Source: Nemertoderma westbladi
Lineage: Eukaryota > Xenacoelomorpha > Nemertodermatida > Nemertodermatidae
Assembly: GCA_032718475.1 (NCBI GenBank)
Contig: JAUCBJ010006511.1
Coordinates: 26,005 to 90,004 of the forward strand
Reading direction: 5' to 3'
DNA: 64,000 nt
Shown here: in pieces, positions 32,592-42,535 of the stretch
Layout: every line of letters starts with the position of its first letter
Numbering within the stretch: position 1 is the first letter of the stretch
Position numbers and translations under genes: made by a program
The notes under the pieces: generated by a model
Told to the model about the DNA's origin: nothing
The model's database searches: none
Seen by the model: only the letters and a program-made list of their open reading frames with translations

Positions 32592-35500
32592 CGGGAGAAG
32601 ATATAAACTTAATTAATACTCCGAGCTCAGCCCCCACCAATTCGACTTATTTGAGTTGTTGTACTATGAATTGCCAGAGTATCGGCAACAAATTACATGA
32701 TTTAACGCATTTTTTAGACACATCTGGTCACACAGTGGTTGGTATTACGGAAAGTTGGTTGCGTGAGAGTATTACCGATGCAATGGTTGTAGATCATAAT
32801 CGTTTTCATAATTTTAGAAAGGACCGTGTCAGCACCACCGGCGGTGGTGTGGCCATAATAATTGATAAGGCTAAGGCTTTAAAATGTTCTAGAATTTTCC
32901 CTGACAAAAAGTATGACGATTGTGAAATAATTGCTGTTGATATTCTCGGTGACGCCCCAACAAGATTAATTTGTGCTTATCGCAGCAACAGTTTGGTATG
33001 CAGTACCATTGATTATGTTAATTTATTTTGTGATTGTATATCTAATCTATCAGATGTAAATTACCCCATTGTTTGTTTCGGCGATTTTAATTTTCGTAAT
33101 TTTAACTGGGAGGCAATGACCTTTCCTGACTCTGATATATATAATGCCTTTTTTAATTGTGTACACGAGGCGGGGTTCACCCAACTTGTCAACAAACCTA
33201 CAAGGGGTGTTAGTACACTGGACTTAGTTTTTACTAGTGATGTGTTGTGTGTTAGTGACGTCACAGTTGACGTCGGTTTTTCAACAAGTGACCATTCATC
33301 TGTATTTTTTAATCTATGTGGTCCCTATCAGTTTGTAAATAGTGAACCTGTACAATATTTAGATTATAAGAACGGCGACTATGTAGCATTTTCTTCCTTT
33401 TTAGATACTCAAGATTGGCATTGCAATTTTGAATCATGTAATACAGTAGATGATTATTGGATTGCTTTTTATAATGTTGTTAACGCTGGTATAACGCGTT
33501 TTATTCCATGCAAAGATATTCCTGTTTCTTTTAGAAAACGTTATCCCGATCACATTAGGCAACTTCAACGAAAAAAGAAATTACTATGGAAAAGGCGGCA
33601 CACACCACAGGGTAACCTAGCTTATAATAGGTGTGCGAAGGAAATTTCTAGAACAATATTTAGGAATTTGTGTCTGAGAGAAAATAAGATTTTAACCTCA
33701 GGCCGTCCAAATGCTATTTTTAGCTACATTAGTTCCAAGAGAAATTATAAATCTGGAGTTGCCCCTTTGAATTTCAAAGGTGATGTGATCGTTGACGACG
33801 CAATTAAAGCCAGGATTTTTTCGAAGGTTCTGGCAGAGAATTACTGTAACGATGATGGTAATTGCCCCCCTTTCAGTCGTGTGGTGCCAAATAATACACA
33901 TATTAGCGACATTACTTTTAATCCCAGTGTAGTACTTACGATTTTACGAGACCTACCATCAAAGTCTGGCTCAACACCAGATGGCATGCCTAGCTTATTA
34001 TACCGTAGTTTGGCTACACAGCTAGCAACGCCTTTGTCTGCTATGTTTGAAATATCTTTCAGTTTACATGTGTTACCTAATATCTGGCTTACAGCAATTG
34101 TAGTACCCCTGTTCAAGAAAGATGACCCGTCCAACCCATACAACTACCGGCCAATTTCTTTGACTTGCATTGCCTGCAAAATAATGGAAACTTGTATTAA
34201 AAATGAACTTTTAAAGTACCTACTTTCGAATGGCCTAATTTCTAAAAATCAACACGGCTTTCTCAAACGCCGCTCAACTGCAACTCATCTCCTCGAGTGC
34301 ACGAACGATTGGTACAAATTATTAGATAATAAACAGAACATCGATATTATTTATATCGACTTCGAGAAGGCCTTCGATAAGGTGGTACACTCTAAACTTT
34401 TACAAAAACTGGCCGCGTATGGGATTTCAGGTAATCTGTTTGACTGGATAGTCGCCTTCTTAGCTAATCGTAGTCAACGTGTTTTAGTTGGATACAAATA
34501 CTCAGATTATGTTGACGTCAAATCAGGAACACCCCAAGGAAGTGTCTTGGGGCCGATTTTGTTCCTAGTTTTTGTAAACGATTTGCCTTCGGAATTTACA
34601 AATGTAGGTTGCAAACTATTTGCTGACGATTTAAAATTATATGGAAACAGTAATAATCCGGCAAACATTCAAAATGCGTTGGATAGATTAGCCAGTTGGA
34701 GTAAAACCTGGCAGCTCAATGTCGCTGCGCACAAATGTCATGTACTTCACCTTGGTACACGCATACCGAGTGAGTACACTCTCAACGGTTCTATTCTAGA
34801 ACTCAAGGAGAGTTGTAAGGACCTAGGAATTATCGTCACCAAAAATCTGCGTTTCAGCAAATACTGCAGCCAACAAGTATCCAAGGCGTATAAAATGTGC
34901 AATATAATATTTAGGTGCTTCCACACTTCTAATGTCAATGTACTTATTACGGCTTATAAGGCGTATGTTCGCCCACTGTTAGAGTATTGTACTGTGGTTT
35001 GGTCTCCTCACCAAATCTTTAATATAAAATTGGTTGAGCGCGTCCAACGATATTTCACCAGACGATTGTTTTCAAGATGTCAGTTAACACACATAGATAA
35101 CAGTTACTCTAATAGATTAATACACTTGAAACTCCAACCATTAGAAGTTAGGCGAATTATTTTTGATATCCGTATGGTTTATAATATTTGTCACAATAAC
35201 ATTGACCTTCATTTTAACGATTTTTTCTCGCATGTGCAACGGCAAGGTTTGCGAGGCCATAACAGGAAACTGTTTGCACAGCCTAGCAGGCTAGTCGTTG
35301 TCAGAAATCGTTTTGCCAGCCGTATAGTATCCGTGTGGAATTCCTTGCCTTCAGATGCCGTTAATGCACGTAATTTGTATATTTTTAATTGCCATATACG
35401 TCATATTGATTTTAGTCACTTGTGTCATTTTGTTTAAATATGCACACATTATACCCCGCCTCGTATTTTGATTTGATTTTGATTTATATTTTTTATATTT

Positions 35501-35815
35501 TCTCTGTTCATAATGACCGACCGTGTTTTACCATTTTATTTTTTTAGTTTGCAATATTTTTACTTAATTCCAATAGAGATACGCTCGTAAGTGCAACTTT
35601 GCCTGGGTTATCTTCTCCCTCCATACATATAATTGTTTAATTAAAGGTCTGATTTAATTTCATTTTTGTGAATATGTATGTCATTAAGATTAATTTTAAA
35701 TAATTAATTATTTTATTTGTCGGTGCAATTATTTGGAGTGCAATTACATTACATTACATTACATTTGTTATTGTTTTTACATAATGTATAAATAAATCTA
35801 TCTATCTATAATTGA
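31761..35815 (+). mobile_element. L2/CR1-like LINE, near full length
   Basis: ORF1 (partial), ORF2 and a ~375-base 3' UTR, ending in ATAAATAAATCTATCTATCTATA, a microsatellite-like tail expected for this clade. Its 5' end abuts the 3' end of another LINE. Confidence 0.85.
32651..35437 (+). CDS. LINE ORF2: endonuclease-reverse transcriptase, uninterrupted
   Basis: 928 codons without stops. An APE-type endonuclease occupies about residues 1-225 (MNCQSIGNKLHDL, GITESWL, CFGDFNF, TSDHSSVF). RT spans about 480-720 (YNYRPISLTCIACKIME, YIDFEKAFDKVVHSK, GTPQGSVLGPILF, LFADDLKLYG), and the C-terminus has RIVSVWNSLPSDAV. It starts about 60 bases after the ORF1 stop. The first ATG is at 32666, inside the conserved endonuclease start, and the frame is open further upstream, so initiation may be by reinitiation or readthrough. 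All catalytic motifs are present, so it may be active as protein. L2/CR1 clade by motif style. Confidence 0.9.
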   Translation: MSCCTMNCQSIGNKLHDLTHFLDTSGHTVVGITESWLRESITDAMVVDHNRFHNFRKDRVSTTGGGVAIIIDKAKALKCSRIFPDKKYDDCEIIAVDILGDAPTRLICAYRSNSLVCSTIDYVNLFCDCISNLSDVNYPIVCFGDFNFRNFNWEAMTFPDSDIYNAFFNCVHEAGFTQLVNKPTRGVSTLDLVFTSDVLCVSDVTVDVGFSTSDHSSVFFNLCGPYQFVNSEPVQYLDYKNGDYVAFSSFLDTQDWHCNFESCNTVDDYWIAFYNVVNAGITRFIPCKDIPVSFRKRYPDHIRQLQRKKKLLWKRRHTPQGNLAYNRCAKEISRTIFRNLCLRENKILTSGRPNAIFSYISSKRNYKSGVAPLNFKGDVIVDDAIKARIFSKVLAENYCNDDGNCPPFSRVVPNNTHISDITFNPSVVLTILRDLPSKSGSTPDGMPSLLYRSLATQLATPLSAMFEISFSLHVLPNIWLTAIVVPLFKKDDPSNPYNYRPISLTCIACKIMETCIKNELLKYLLSNGLISKNQHGFLKRRSTATHLLECTNDWYKLLDNKQNIDIIYIDFEKAFDKVVHSKLLQKLAAYGISGNLFDWIVAFLANRSQRVLVGYKYSDYVDVKSGTPQGSVLGPILFLVFVNDLPSEFTNVGCKLFADDLKLYGNSNNPANIQNALDRLASWSKTWQLNVAAHKCHVLHLGTRIPSEYTLNGSILELKESCKDLGIIVTKNLRFSKYCSQQVSKAYKMCNIIFRCFHTSNVNVLITAYKAYVRPLLEYCTVVWSPHQIFNIKLVERVQRYFTRRLFSRCQLTHIDNSYSNRLIHLKLQPLEVRRIIFDIRMVYNICHNNIDLHFNDFFSHVQRQGLRGHNRKLFAQPSRLVVVRNRFASRIVSVWNSLPSDAVNARNLYIFNCHIRHIDFSHLCHFV

Positions 35816-36116
35816 CAATCCACAGTCCGTAGTCTGCAGTCCGCAGTCCGCTCTTTACATGCACCCCTGTACTGGTACTGGCAGACTGGTACAGGTACCG
35901 GCAGACCGGTACTGTAAAAAATTGTAAATGCTAGGATTGTACATGTACACTGCACACTGTACCACTCCAGGCCTTTCTGCCTTTACTGCTGTACCGGTAA
36001 GCGGTAACTACTGCCGTTAATGCAGTTGAAGTTGAAGTTGAAGTTTTTTTATTTACACCAAAGACTCATTAAAATATAACTGATACTGGAGTAAAATACA
36101 CAATAATACGTAAGAA

Positions 36117-36125
36117 GATCACATA
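36117..36125. other. Target-site duplication, left (GATCACATA)
   Basis: Nine bases repeated exactly at 36996-37004, flanking the Merlin-like element. Confidence 0.88.
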
Positions 36126-36275
36126 GGTATTAGTACGTTTGAACGACACTAGCCAAACAATCATGAAATCAGATAGAAACTGATAAAAATTGTTACCGGT
36201 ACCGGTATAGCAGTATTGTTAGGCCTACTGCTGTACTGTTACTTACTGGCCTACTGTTTGTATACTGTACTCATC

Positions 36276-36545
36276 ATGACTATGGCTGAATTAAATTTCA
36301 TTGAGATTGGGAAACTTATCGAGACTGAGGAGCGCGCTATTGAGTTTGCTCAAAGCGTGGAGCTTCTCCCCCGAACTCTACAATCAAATGGGCAACCAAC
36401 CCTACGTCTTTTTCCTTTTCCAGGTTGTACTGCGCAAGCTAAAATTACGCTGGTGAAGGACAGGGGATTCATGCGGCTTGTTTGGCGTTGCTCCGGTGCT
36501 AATAATAATCTCCTTGCACTTTTCAAACATTACTACCCTTGCTGA
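36276..36545 (+). pseudogene. N-terminal remnant of a Merlin/ISXO2-like transposase
   Basis: 89 codons from the ATG at 36276. NFIEIGKLIETEERAIEFAQ and the later RLVWRCSG resemble the N-terminal domain of Merlin/ISXO2-like transposases. The zinc-binding pattern is incomplete and the DDE core is absent. The stop codon lies 38 bases before the first histone-type stem-loop. It could be a deletion derivative or, less likely, a short protein kept for DNA binding. Confidence 0.65.
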
Positions 36546-36583
36546 ATGTCTATACTGTACCTTATACCTTAACCAACCCAAAC

Positions 36584-36599
36584 GGCCCTTTTCAGGGCC
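36584..36599 (+). promoter_or_regulatory. Histone-type 3' stem-loop 1
   Basis: GGCCCTTTTCAGGGCC, preceded by CCCAAAC and followed by AAC. It matches the replication-dependent histone mRNA 3' hairpin (6-base stem, TTTC loop, A-rich 5' flank) bound by SLBP. It starts 38 bases after the stop codon, the usual spacing in histone mRNAs. No clear purine-rich U7 site is seen downstream. Confidence 0.8.
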
Positions 36600-36630
36600 A
36601 ACTACTGTACGACCTGACTTCAACCCAAAC

Positions 36631-36646
36631 GGCCCTTTTCAGGGCC
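36631..36646 (+). promoter_or_regulatory. Histone-type 3' stem-loop 2
   Basis: Second identical 16-base hairpin, 47 bases after the first, with the same CAACCCAAAC upstream flank. Between copies lies CTACTGTACGACCTGACTT, also duplicated. Confidence 0.8.
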
Positions 36647-36680
36647 ATCTACTGTATGACCTGACTTAACCAACCCAAAC

Positions 36681-36696
36681 GGCCCTTTTCAGGGCC
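36681..36696 (+). promoter_or_regulatory. Histone-type 3' stem-loop 3
   Basis: Third identical hairpin, 50 bases after the second. It is followed by AACATATGAAATAAAC, which contains AAATAAA, so cleavage with polyadenylation is also conceivable. Confidence 0.8.
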
Positions 36697-37004
36697 AACA
36701 TATGAAATAAACAACCGTATCGCAACAGCGTTATTAGCTTGTAATATTTTTTTACAATAAGATACACCCTCAGTCGGGGTAAATATTAATTATAATATTA
36801 GAAATATGTATGTACGGTAGACTGTAATTATGAACTGTAATATAGATTAAAATAATACATTCCCTTCAAAGAACTTAATAAATAATACCCATGCAATCCG
36901 CAAGGTGGTGAACAATACTGCTATACCGGTACCGGTACCATTATTTATCTGATTTTAGGCTTGTTTGGCTAGTGTCGTTCAAACGTACTAATACCGATCA
37001 CATA

Positions 37005-38410
37005 GATACAGTATCAACGATCGCATACATCACAATAAGGCACAATAAGTAAAGATACAGAGATATGCACAATTGATCCGATTAGATCAGTAGATATTTA
37101 CAGTAGGCGATATATGAAGTAAAAACATTAGGTACGTGATATTTACAAGTTTAAAAATTTGTCAAGCTACTACTTGGTGTAGAAGATAGCCTCATGAGGT
37201 ATAACCTCGTTTCCATGAGGGTCCCCTTGTAGGTCTGGTTTTTTTTAAAGCAAAGAAATCCGTCACTAACAAGTCTGTCTAACATGATAAAATAAAATAA
37301 TTGGTCGGCATAAGATATAAGTAGTAGGATAAAATTAATGAAATAAAAAAGAAAAACTATAGGTTTTTATTACTGGGCGGTTAAAAGTTAAAAATACGTT
37401 TATTATTTAATACTATTACAGGTCTTCTTACAGTCCAGCAGTAGCAGTCTGGTTCCCTTTCTTAATTTGACATTATTTTAATTATCTTAATTTTGTCACT
37501 AACTGATTAGTAATGGTCATTTTTCCATGATGTTATGTAGGAAACCAGACTTCTTAAATTTTTATTTAAATTGAAAATTCGTAAATCTGTAAATTATGAA
37601 ATTAACGGTCAGACGGTCCTACGAATTTACCGCAAAAGACCGCAAACGGTAACGGCAACGTTGAAGAGGTGAACGGTACTTTATTTTTTAAAATTCGGTA
37701 CCGGGTAGACCTAAATAATTTTTATTTAATTTTTGAAAAACTCTGGCTCCTGTCTGCCTGCTCCGGCCAGCCGGCTCTGGCCAAATTGTCCAGACTCCTG
37801 CTCTGGCTCCGGGGCCTCCGGCAAAAGAAATCGATAGCATCAAATTTGTTAAAAAAAATTAATTTTAATTGAACTTTTTATTTCTTAGAAATTTTTTTTT
37901 TTTTTTAATTTAATTTTTTTTGAATGATATTGAAATTAGCTAATGTATAGCAGGTGAACCTGCATTGACTTACCTACAGCCTGACCGCTGACAGGAGGAG
38001 TATGAGTCAGAATTGAAGCAAGAGAAAAAAAATCGTACGATTTAGTTAATAGTTCATATTAATTTGTATAAAGTTAGGGAAATACGAGAAAGGTATGATA
38101 ATAAAATAATTCGGTGTAACCGGAGTGGATGGGGAACAGTTATGTTAGAGATTCAAGATATTTATTTTTTAGGAGAATAACAAGTGACTTTTTTTTATTG
38201 TCTTCTTCAGTTCTTTACAAAATGAATATTGAATATGCTCTTTTCATAACTATCTGCTTACTGCTGTAGTCTGGTAGGCCTAGTGTCGATGTCTAATTCT
38301 GTAATTGGCCTTGTTTGTTAGCTGGTCTGGGAGAGTTTAAAGTTTTTTTTTACCTACCGGCTACATTGTGTACTTGACTTTCTGTCTTTCTGTGTAATTT
38401 ACTTTTTAAA
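37005..38410. other. Intergenic region upstream of ATF7IP-like gene 2
   Basis: AT-rich with poly-T runs (about 37889-37905). A CTCCGGC/CTCTGGC-rich patch (37738-37815) resembles the reverse complement of 10262-10312. No exon or RNA gene is supported. The promoter of gene 2 should lie here but no core motif is convincing. Confidence 0.5.
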
Positions 38411-41400
38411 ATGCCTATTGAAAAACTGCCGTCAACTATGCCGGTATCGACTTCGGATCAAAGAAAACCTTCAACGACGAAAGTTATTAACTGTTCTAAT
38501 ACCGGTACCGACAGTGGAGGCCCCTCTGTTAAACCTACACACGAACCTTCGGGCAGCAGCCCACGTAAAAGAGGTCACAGTCCCGATTCCGATACACCAA
38601 AGCGGTGTAAAGAGAAAGACTGGTCAAGTATCCCCACCTCAAATAATATCAATGGAATATCCTCCCCCTTTAATGGCTCTTCTAGTGTCTATCATAGGGC
38701 ACTAAATCCGGCCATAAAACTCGAAAAGGCCATTAAATTCATGAAACAGTTTCAGAATGATATACAAAAGTACAGGCAACGTGGTGAGTCGTTTCGCGAC
38801 AAGGCCTTGAATATGATTAAAATGCAGGATGCACGGATGTTTGCAGAGACATTCTCCAAATCGATACAATGCGATCTGCCTATTACTAACTGCTCTATTG
38901 GACTGCTTGATATAACTGCAGAAACTGACGTTTCCTCTGAAAATGCCGTGAAAAATATTAACTCGATGCCAGTTGTGCCGCTAACGGTACCGAAATCATC
39001 GACGAACAAAAAACTTCCAAATATCTCTCAATCTATACCCCATGAATCTAGGAATGAAACTAAATTAGTTGTAGCGAAATCACCAAGCCAACCGACACCG
39101 ACAGACACTTGCAATATTCCTGGCATCGCAACAACGCAGCCAGTGTCTAGTACAGCTATGCTTGTTACATTTAACAACCAGAACGTAGTGACTTCAGCAC
39201 AATTCCCCGAGCAAGGAGTTACAAGACCTAAACGACCATCTCTTAGTACATTACCACCACCTTTGATTAGGGCTCCTGTAGTGAATACCTCACAAACGGG
39301 CACCTCAGAAGGTGCGGTAAACACTGCCACCGGGCATTGTAATATCCAACAGATGAACCCAATATCCAAATCGAAATCCATTGATACAACTAATTCGTCG
39401 TATCATATTACAAATTCATTATCTGACAAATCCATCATCATCCAACCACAGGTTACCCAGTGCGATATCAATCTGCGAGAGTCTGGTACCAACGTTCGTA
39501 TAGGTGGTCCTCTTGAGACTTCGACAGCGTTTGATGGATTAGCCAGCCCTATCCACGTTTCAGTGACTGTGGCGCAGCCTCACTTCCCGAGTACTGTCAG
39601 CCAATCAGCGCTCACCGCCGTGACGTTGTCTTCATCATCTTGGGATTCTGTTTCTAACCCCATAACCGGCTTCCGGTCAATGGACAGCCAACCCTTAAAA
39701 TATGATGAACGACCTGCCCAGCCGCTGATTACTTCGGCAACTAACGGGTATATTCCAACCTCAACAACAGCAACTCCCGGTCGTTTGCCCACCCCAACAA
39801 CCACAGCTGGGCATTTGCCCACCCCGACAACCACAGATGGGTGTTTGCCGAATCCGACAACCATAGTTGACCGTTTGTCCACCCCGACAACCACAACTGG
39901 GCGTTTGCCGAATCCGACAACCACAGCTGGGTGTTTGCCGAATCGGACAGCTATAGATGGGCGTTTGCCCACCCTGACTACCACAGTTGGGCGTTTGCAG
40001 AATCCGACAACCACAACTGGGCGTTTGCCGAATCCGACAACCACAGTTGGGCGTTTGCCCACCCCGTCAACCACAGCTGGGCGTTTGCCGAATCCGACAA
40101 CTGGACATTTGCCCACCTCGTCAACCACAGCTGGGCGTTTGCCGAATCCGACAACCGCAACTTGGCGTTTGCCGAATCCGACAACCACAGTTGGGCGTTT
40201 GCCCACCCCGTCAACCACAGCTGGGCGTTTGACGAATCCGACAACCACGGTTGGGCGTTTGCCCACCCCGTCAACCACAACTGGGCGTTTGCCGAATCCG
40301 ACAACCGCAACTGGGCGTTTGCCGAATCCAACAACCACAGTTGGGCATTTGCCGAAACCGACAACCACGACTGGGCGTTTGCCCACCCCAACAACCACAA
40401 CTGGGCGTTCACCCACCTCGACAACCACAGCTGGGCGTTTGCCGAATCCGACAACCACAACTTGGCGTTTGCCGAATCCGACAACCACAATTGGGCGTTT
40501 GCCCACCCCGTCAACCACAGCTGGGCGTTTGACGAATCCGACAACCACAGTTGGGCGTTTGCCCACCCCGTCAACCTCAACTGGGCGTTTGACGAATCCG
40601 ACAACCACGGTTGGGCGTTTGCCCACCCCAACAACCACAGCTGGGCGTTTGCCGAATCCGACCACCACAGTTGGGCGTTTGCCGAACCCGACAACCACAG
40701 CTGGGCGTTTGCCCACCCCGACAACCACAGTTGGGCGTTTGCCCAACCCAACAACCACACCTGGGCGTTTGCCGAATCCGACCACCACGGTTGGCCGTTT
40801 GCCCAACCCAACAACCACACCTGGGCGTTCACCCACCTCGACAACCACAGCTGGGCGTTTGCCGAATCCGACAACCACAACTTGGCGTTTGCCGAATCCG
40901 ACAACCACAGCTGATTGTTTGCCCACCCTGAAATCTCCCGGCCGTATGCCCAACCCGACAGCGACCATCACAAGTCCTGGGCGTTTCCCGAATCAAACAA
41001 CCGCAATTGGGCGATTACCCACCATTGCTACAGGGACTGGGCGTTTCCCCGCGCCGACAACCAGTTTATCCTCACCACCGAATCGCAATAATTCCAATCC
41101 TACCTTATATTCCGGTCGACCGCGGTTCTCCGCAATCCAGGACCGAATGTCGGCCCCACAGACAGTTGGAGGCCCGACGCCCGATAGAACTGGGCTGCCG
41201 CCGGCGCCCTTTAGTACCATTACTCTATCTGAAGTCATTGATTTAACTTCTGACGATGAGGTGGTTACAGTGGATGAAAGTTGTACAACGTCTCAACAAA
41301 TGCAGAACCGAACTCTACCGAGAAATGAAACGCCACTTCCAGACGTACCTGCGAGTACACCTATGTCTAGTAACGACGGAGTATTTCAACGCCCGCCGAA

Positions 41401-41707
41401 ACCGATAGTAAAATTGAAATGGCACAAAGACGGACTCCAAATACGGTGGGACACAAACGAAGTAAATTACGGTAATGTATCCGAGTATCAAATATGGGCG
41501 TTTTCAAAACAATTAGATAGAAAGAAATGGGTACTCGCGCCTGTACTGCCAGCTCTACCATTACCTATGTCCTGCACACTGACTCCAACATTCGGTGGTT
41601 TCCGATACGCTTTTATCGTACGGGGAGTCACTTTAAATGGCAGTTGCGGTTGCTTCAGCGACCCAGTTACAACAGATGAAGCGGTAGGTGTAAGGCCCTC
41701 GCGTTAG
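38411..41707 (+). CDS. ATF7IP/MCAF1-like protein, intronless copy 2
   Basis: 1098-residue single-exon ORF from the ATG at 38411. The C-terminal FN3 domain (about 993-1095) carries ALPLPMSCTL and RYAFIVRG. Residues 942-946 (VIDLT) followed by SDDE form a textbook SUMO-interacting motif with an acidic tail. N-terminal features shared with the gene at 971 are SPDSDTPKRCK and a helical segment (about 98-160, AIKLEKAIKFMKQFQNDIQ). Residues ~454-837 are about 38 decapeptides. The charged helix before FN3 in copy 1 is not evident here. The proteins are clearly paralogous but diverged. Homologues support SETDB1-dependent H3K9 methylation; function here is inferred. Whether it is expressed cannot be told. 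Confidence 0.82.
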   Translation: MPIEKLPSTMPVSTSDQRKPSTTKVINCSNTGTDSGGPSVKPTHEPSGSSPRKRGHSPDSDTPKRCKEKDWSSIPTSNNINGISSPFNGSSSVYHRALNPAIKLEKAIKFMKQFQNDIQKYRQRGESFRDKALNMIKMQDARMFAETFSKSIQCDLPITNCSIGLLDITAETDVSSENAVKNINSMPVVPLTVPKSSTNKKLPNISQSIPHESRNETKLVVAKSPSQPTPTDTCNIPGIATTQPVSSTAMLVTFNNQNVVTSAQFPEQGVTRPKRPSLSTLPPPLIRAPVVNTSQTGTSEGAVNTATGHCNIQQMNPISKSKSIDTTNSSYHITNSLSDKSIIIQPQVTQCDINLRESGTNVRIGGPLETSTAFDGLASPIHVSVTVAQPHFPSTVSQSALTAVTLSSSSWDSVSNPITGFRSMDSQPLKYDERPAQPLITSATNGYIPTSTTATPGRLPTPTTTAGHLPTPTTTDGCLPNPTTIVDRLSTPTTTTGRLPNPTTTAGCLPNRTAIDGRLPTLTTTVGRLQNPTTTTGRLPNPTTTVGRLPTPSTTAGRLPNPTTGHLPTSSTTAGRLPNPTTATWRLPNPTTTVGRLPTPSTTAGRLTNPTTTVGRLPTPSTTTGRLPNPTTATGRLPNPTTTVGHLPKPTTTTGRLPTPTTTTGRSPTSTTTAGRLPNPTTTTWRLPNPTTTIGRLPTPSTTAGRLTNPTTTVGRLPTPSTSTGRLTNPTTTVGRLPTPTTTAGRLPNPTTTVGRLPNPTTTAGRLPTPTTTVGRLPNPTTTPGRLPNPTTTVGRLPNPTTTPGRSPTSTTTAGRLPNPTTTTWRLPNPTTTADCLPTLKSPGRMPNPTATITSPGRFPNQTTAIGRLPTIATGTGRFPAPTTSLSSPPNRNNSNPTLYSGRPRFSAIQDRMSAPQTVGGPTPDRTGLPPAPFSTITLSEVIDLTSDDEVVTVDESCTTSQQMQNRTLPRNETPLPDVPASTPMSSNDGVFQRPPKPIVKLKWHKDGLQIRWDTNEVNYGNVSEYQIWAFSKQLDRKKWVLAPVLPALPLPMSCTLTPTFGGFRYAFIVRGVTLNGSCGCFSDPVTTDEAVGVRPSR
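39771..40920 (+). repeat. 30-bp coding minisatellite within ATF7IP-like gene 2
   Basis: About 38 units of 30 bases encode decapeptides such as TTTVGRLPNP, alternating PNPTTT, PTPSTT and PKPTTT. One unit has lost four codons (near 40100) while keeping frame. Segments of several units are duplicated as blocks (compare 40390-40500 and 40830-40910). Its sequence is unrelated to the repeat in gene 1. Long antisense frames here are by-products. Confidence 0.92.
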
Positions 41708-41774
41708 TTGCTCTAGGTGTAAGGCCCTCGCGTTAGTTGCTCTAGGTGTAAGGCCCTGGCGTTAGTTGCTCGTT
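41688..41774. repeat. 29-bp triplication spanning the stop codon of gene 2
   Basis: Three copies of GTGTAAGGCCCTCGCGTTAG plus GTTGCTCTAG-like sequence follow each other. The TAG stop of the CDS (41705-41707) lies in the first copy. The last codons (VRPSR) are therefore repeat-derived, implying the C-terminus was set by this duplication. Confidence 0.85.
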
Positions 41775-42175
41775 TTTTTTTTTTTACTTCAATCTTTTTT
41801 TTAAGGGGACCATAACCCCAAATTTCCTTTTTTTATTATTTATTATGCTACCGTACTATTCTAAAACTTTAACACAATGATCTGTGATATTCTACTATGA
41901 AACCTGAGTATGGATAGCTTCGTAAACCCGTTTGTTCAAAAAATATGGCACTTTTTTATGCAGGTCGGTATTTTCAAAAACTGTAAAAATGTTGAGGCTG
42001 TTAAATGTAAAAGTATGTTTAAGGATTTGTAATACGACCTGGGTTGAAGTTGTCGGTCCAATACTTGTTCCTTTCATAATGTCCTTAGATATGTAAGCAA
42101 TCTGTTATGAAAAGATTGGCATAAAATTATTGTTTTTTAATATTTTTGAATGTGTTTGATGACAATTGAGTAAAA

Positions 42176-42181
42176 AATAAA
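42176..42181 (+). terminator. Candidate polyadenylation signal for ATF7IP-like gene 2
   Basis: AATAAA about 470 bases after the stop codon. The surrounding sequence is AT-rich, so this is weak. Confidence 0.25.
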
Positions 42182-42535
42182 AACGTGGTAGGGAAGAATT
42201 TAGGGTTGTAAATGTTCAAAATTGACAAACTGAGAAAAGTCTTGTTTTATGGAGTAGAGAGTCGATATGGAGTCGAGAGTCATCAATATCAACGATAAAT
42301 ACTTTCGCACTTGTTTACATAAATATTATGAGCATTTTTTGACTGCCGTTCCATAGGTATTTTTTTCGTATTTTATCGATGAAAATATTAAAATTTGCAA
42401 AAATAAAAAAAGTAAATTGGAAGAAGTTATAGAATTTGTTAAAAAACAATTGGCTGGATCGGGAAACCTGTTATTGAATAATTCTCAAGGAACTTTATCT
42501 GCGAGGAGTCGAACTTAGACAATCGCACTTAGTTA

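Larger units (their letters stand above)
36126..36995 (+). mobile_element. Merlin (IS1016-like) DNA transposon, non-autonomous
   Basis: 870 bases with inverted termini of about 95-100 bases (36126-36222 and about 36903-36995). Termini begin GGTATTAGTACG and contain ACCGGTACCGGTATAGCAG. A 9-base GATCACATA target duplication flanks it, in the 8-9 range known for Merlin. The interior keeps only an N-terminal transposase remnant, so the DDE catalytic core is missing. Three histone-type stem-loops lie between the remnant and the right terminus. Confidence 0.8.

Noticed and set aside
39580-40971. 463-codon antisense ORF within ATF7IP-like gene 2
   Set aside because: By-product of the 30-bp coding repeat; the sense frame alone continues into conserved N- and C-terminal domains.
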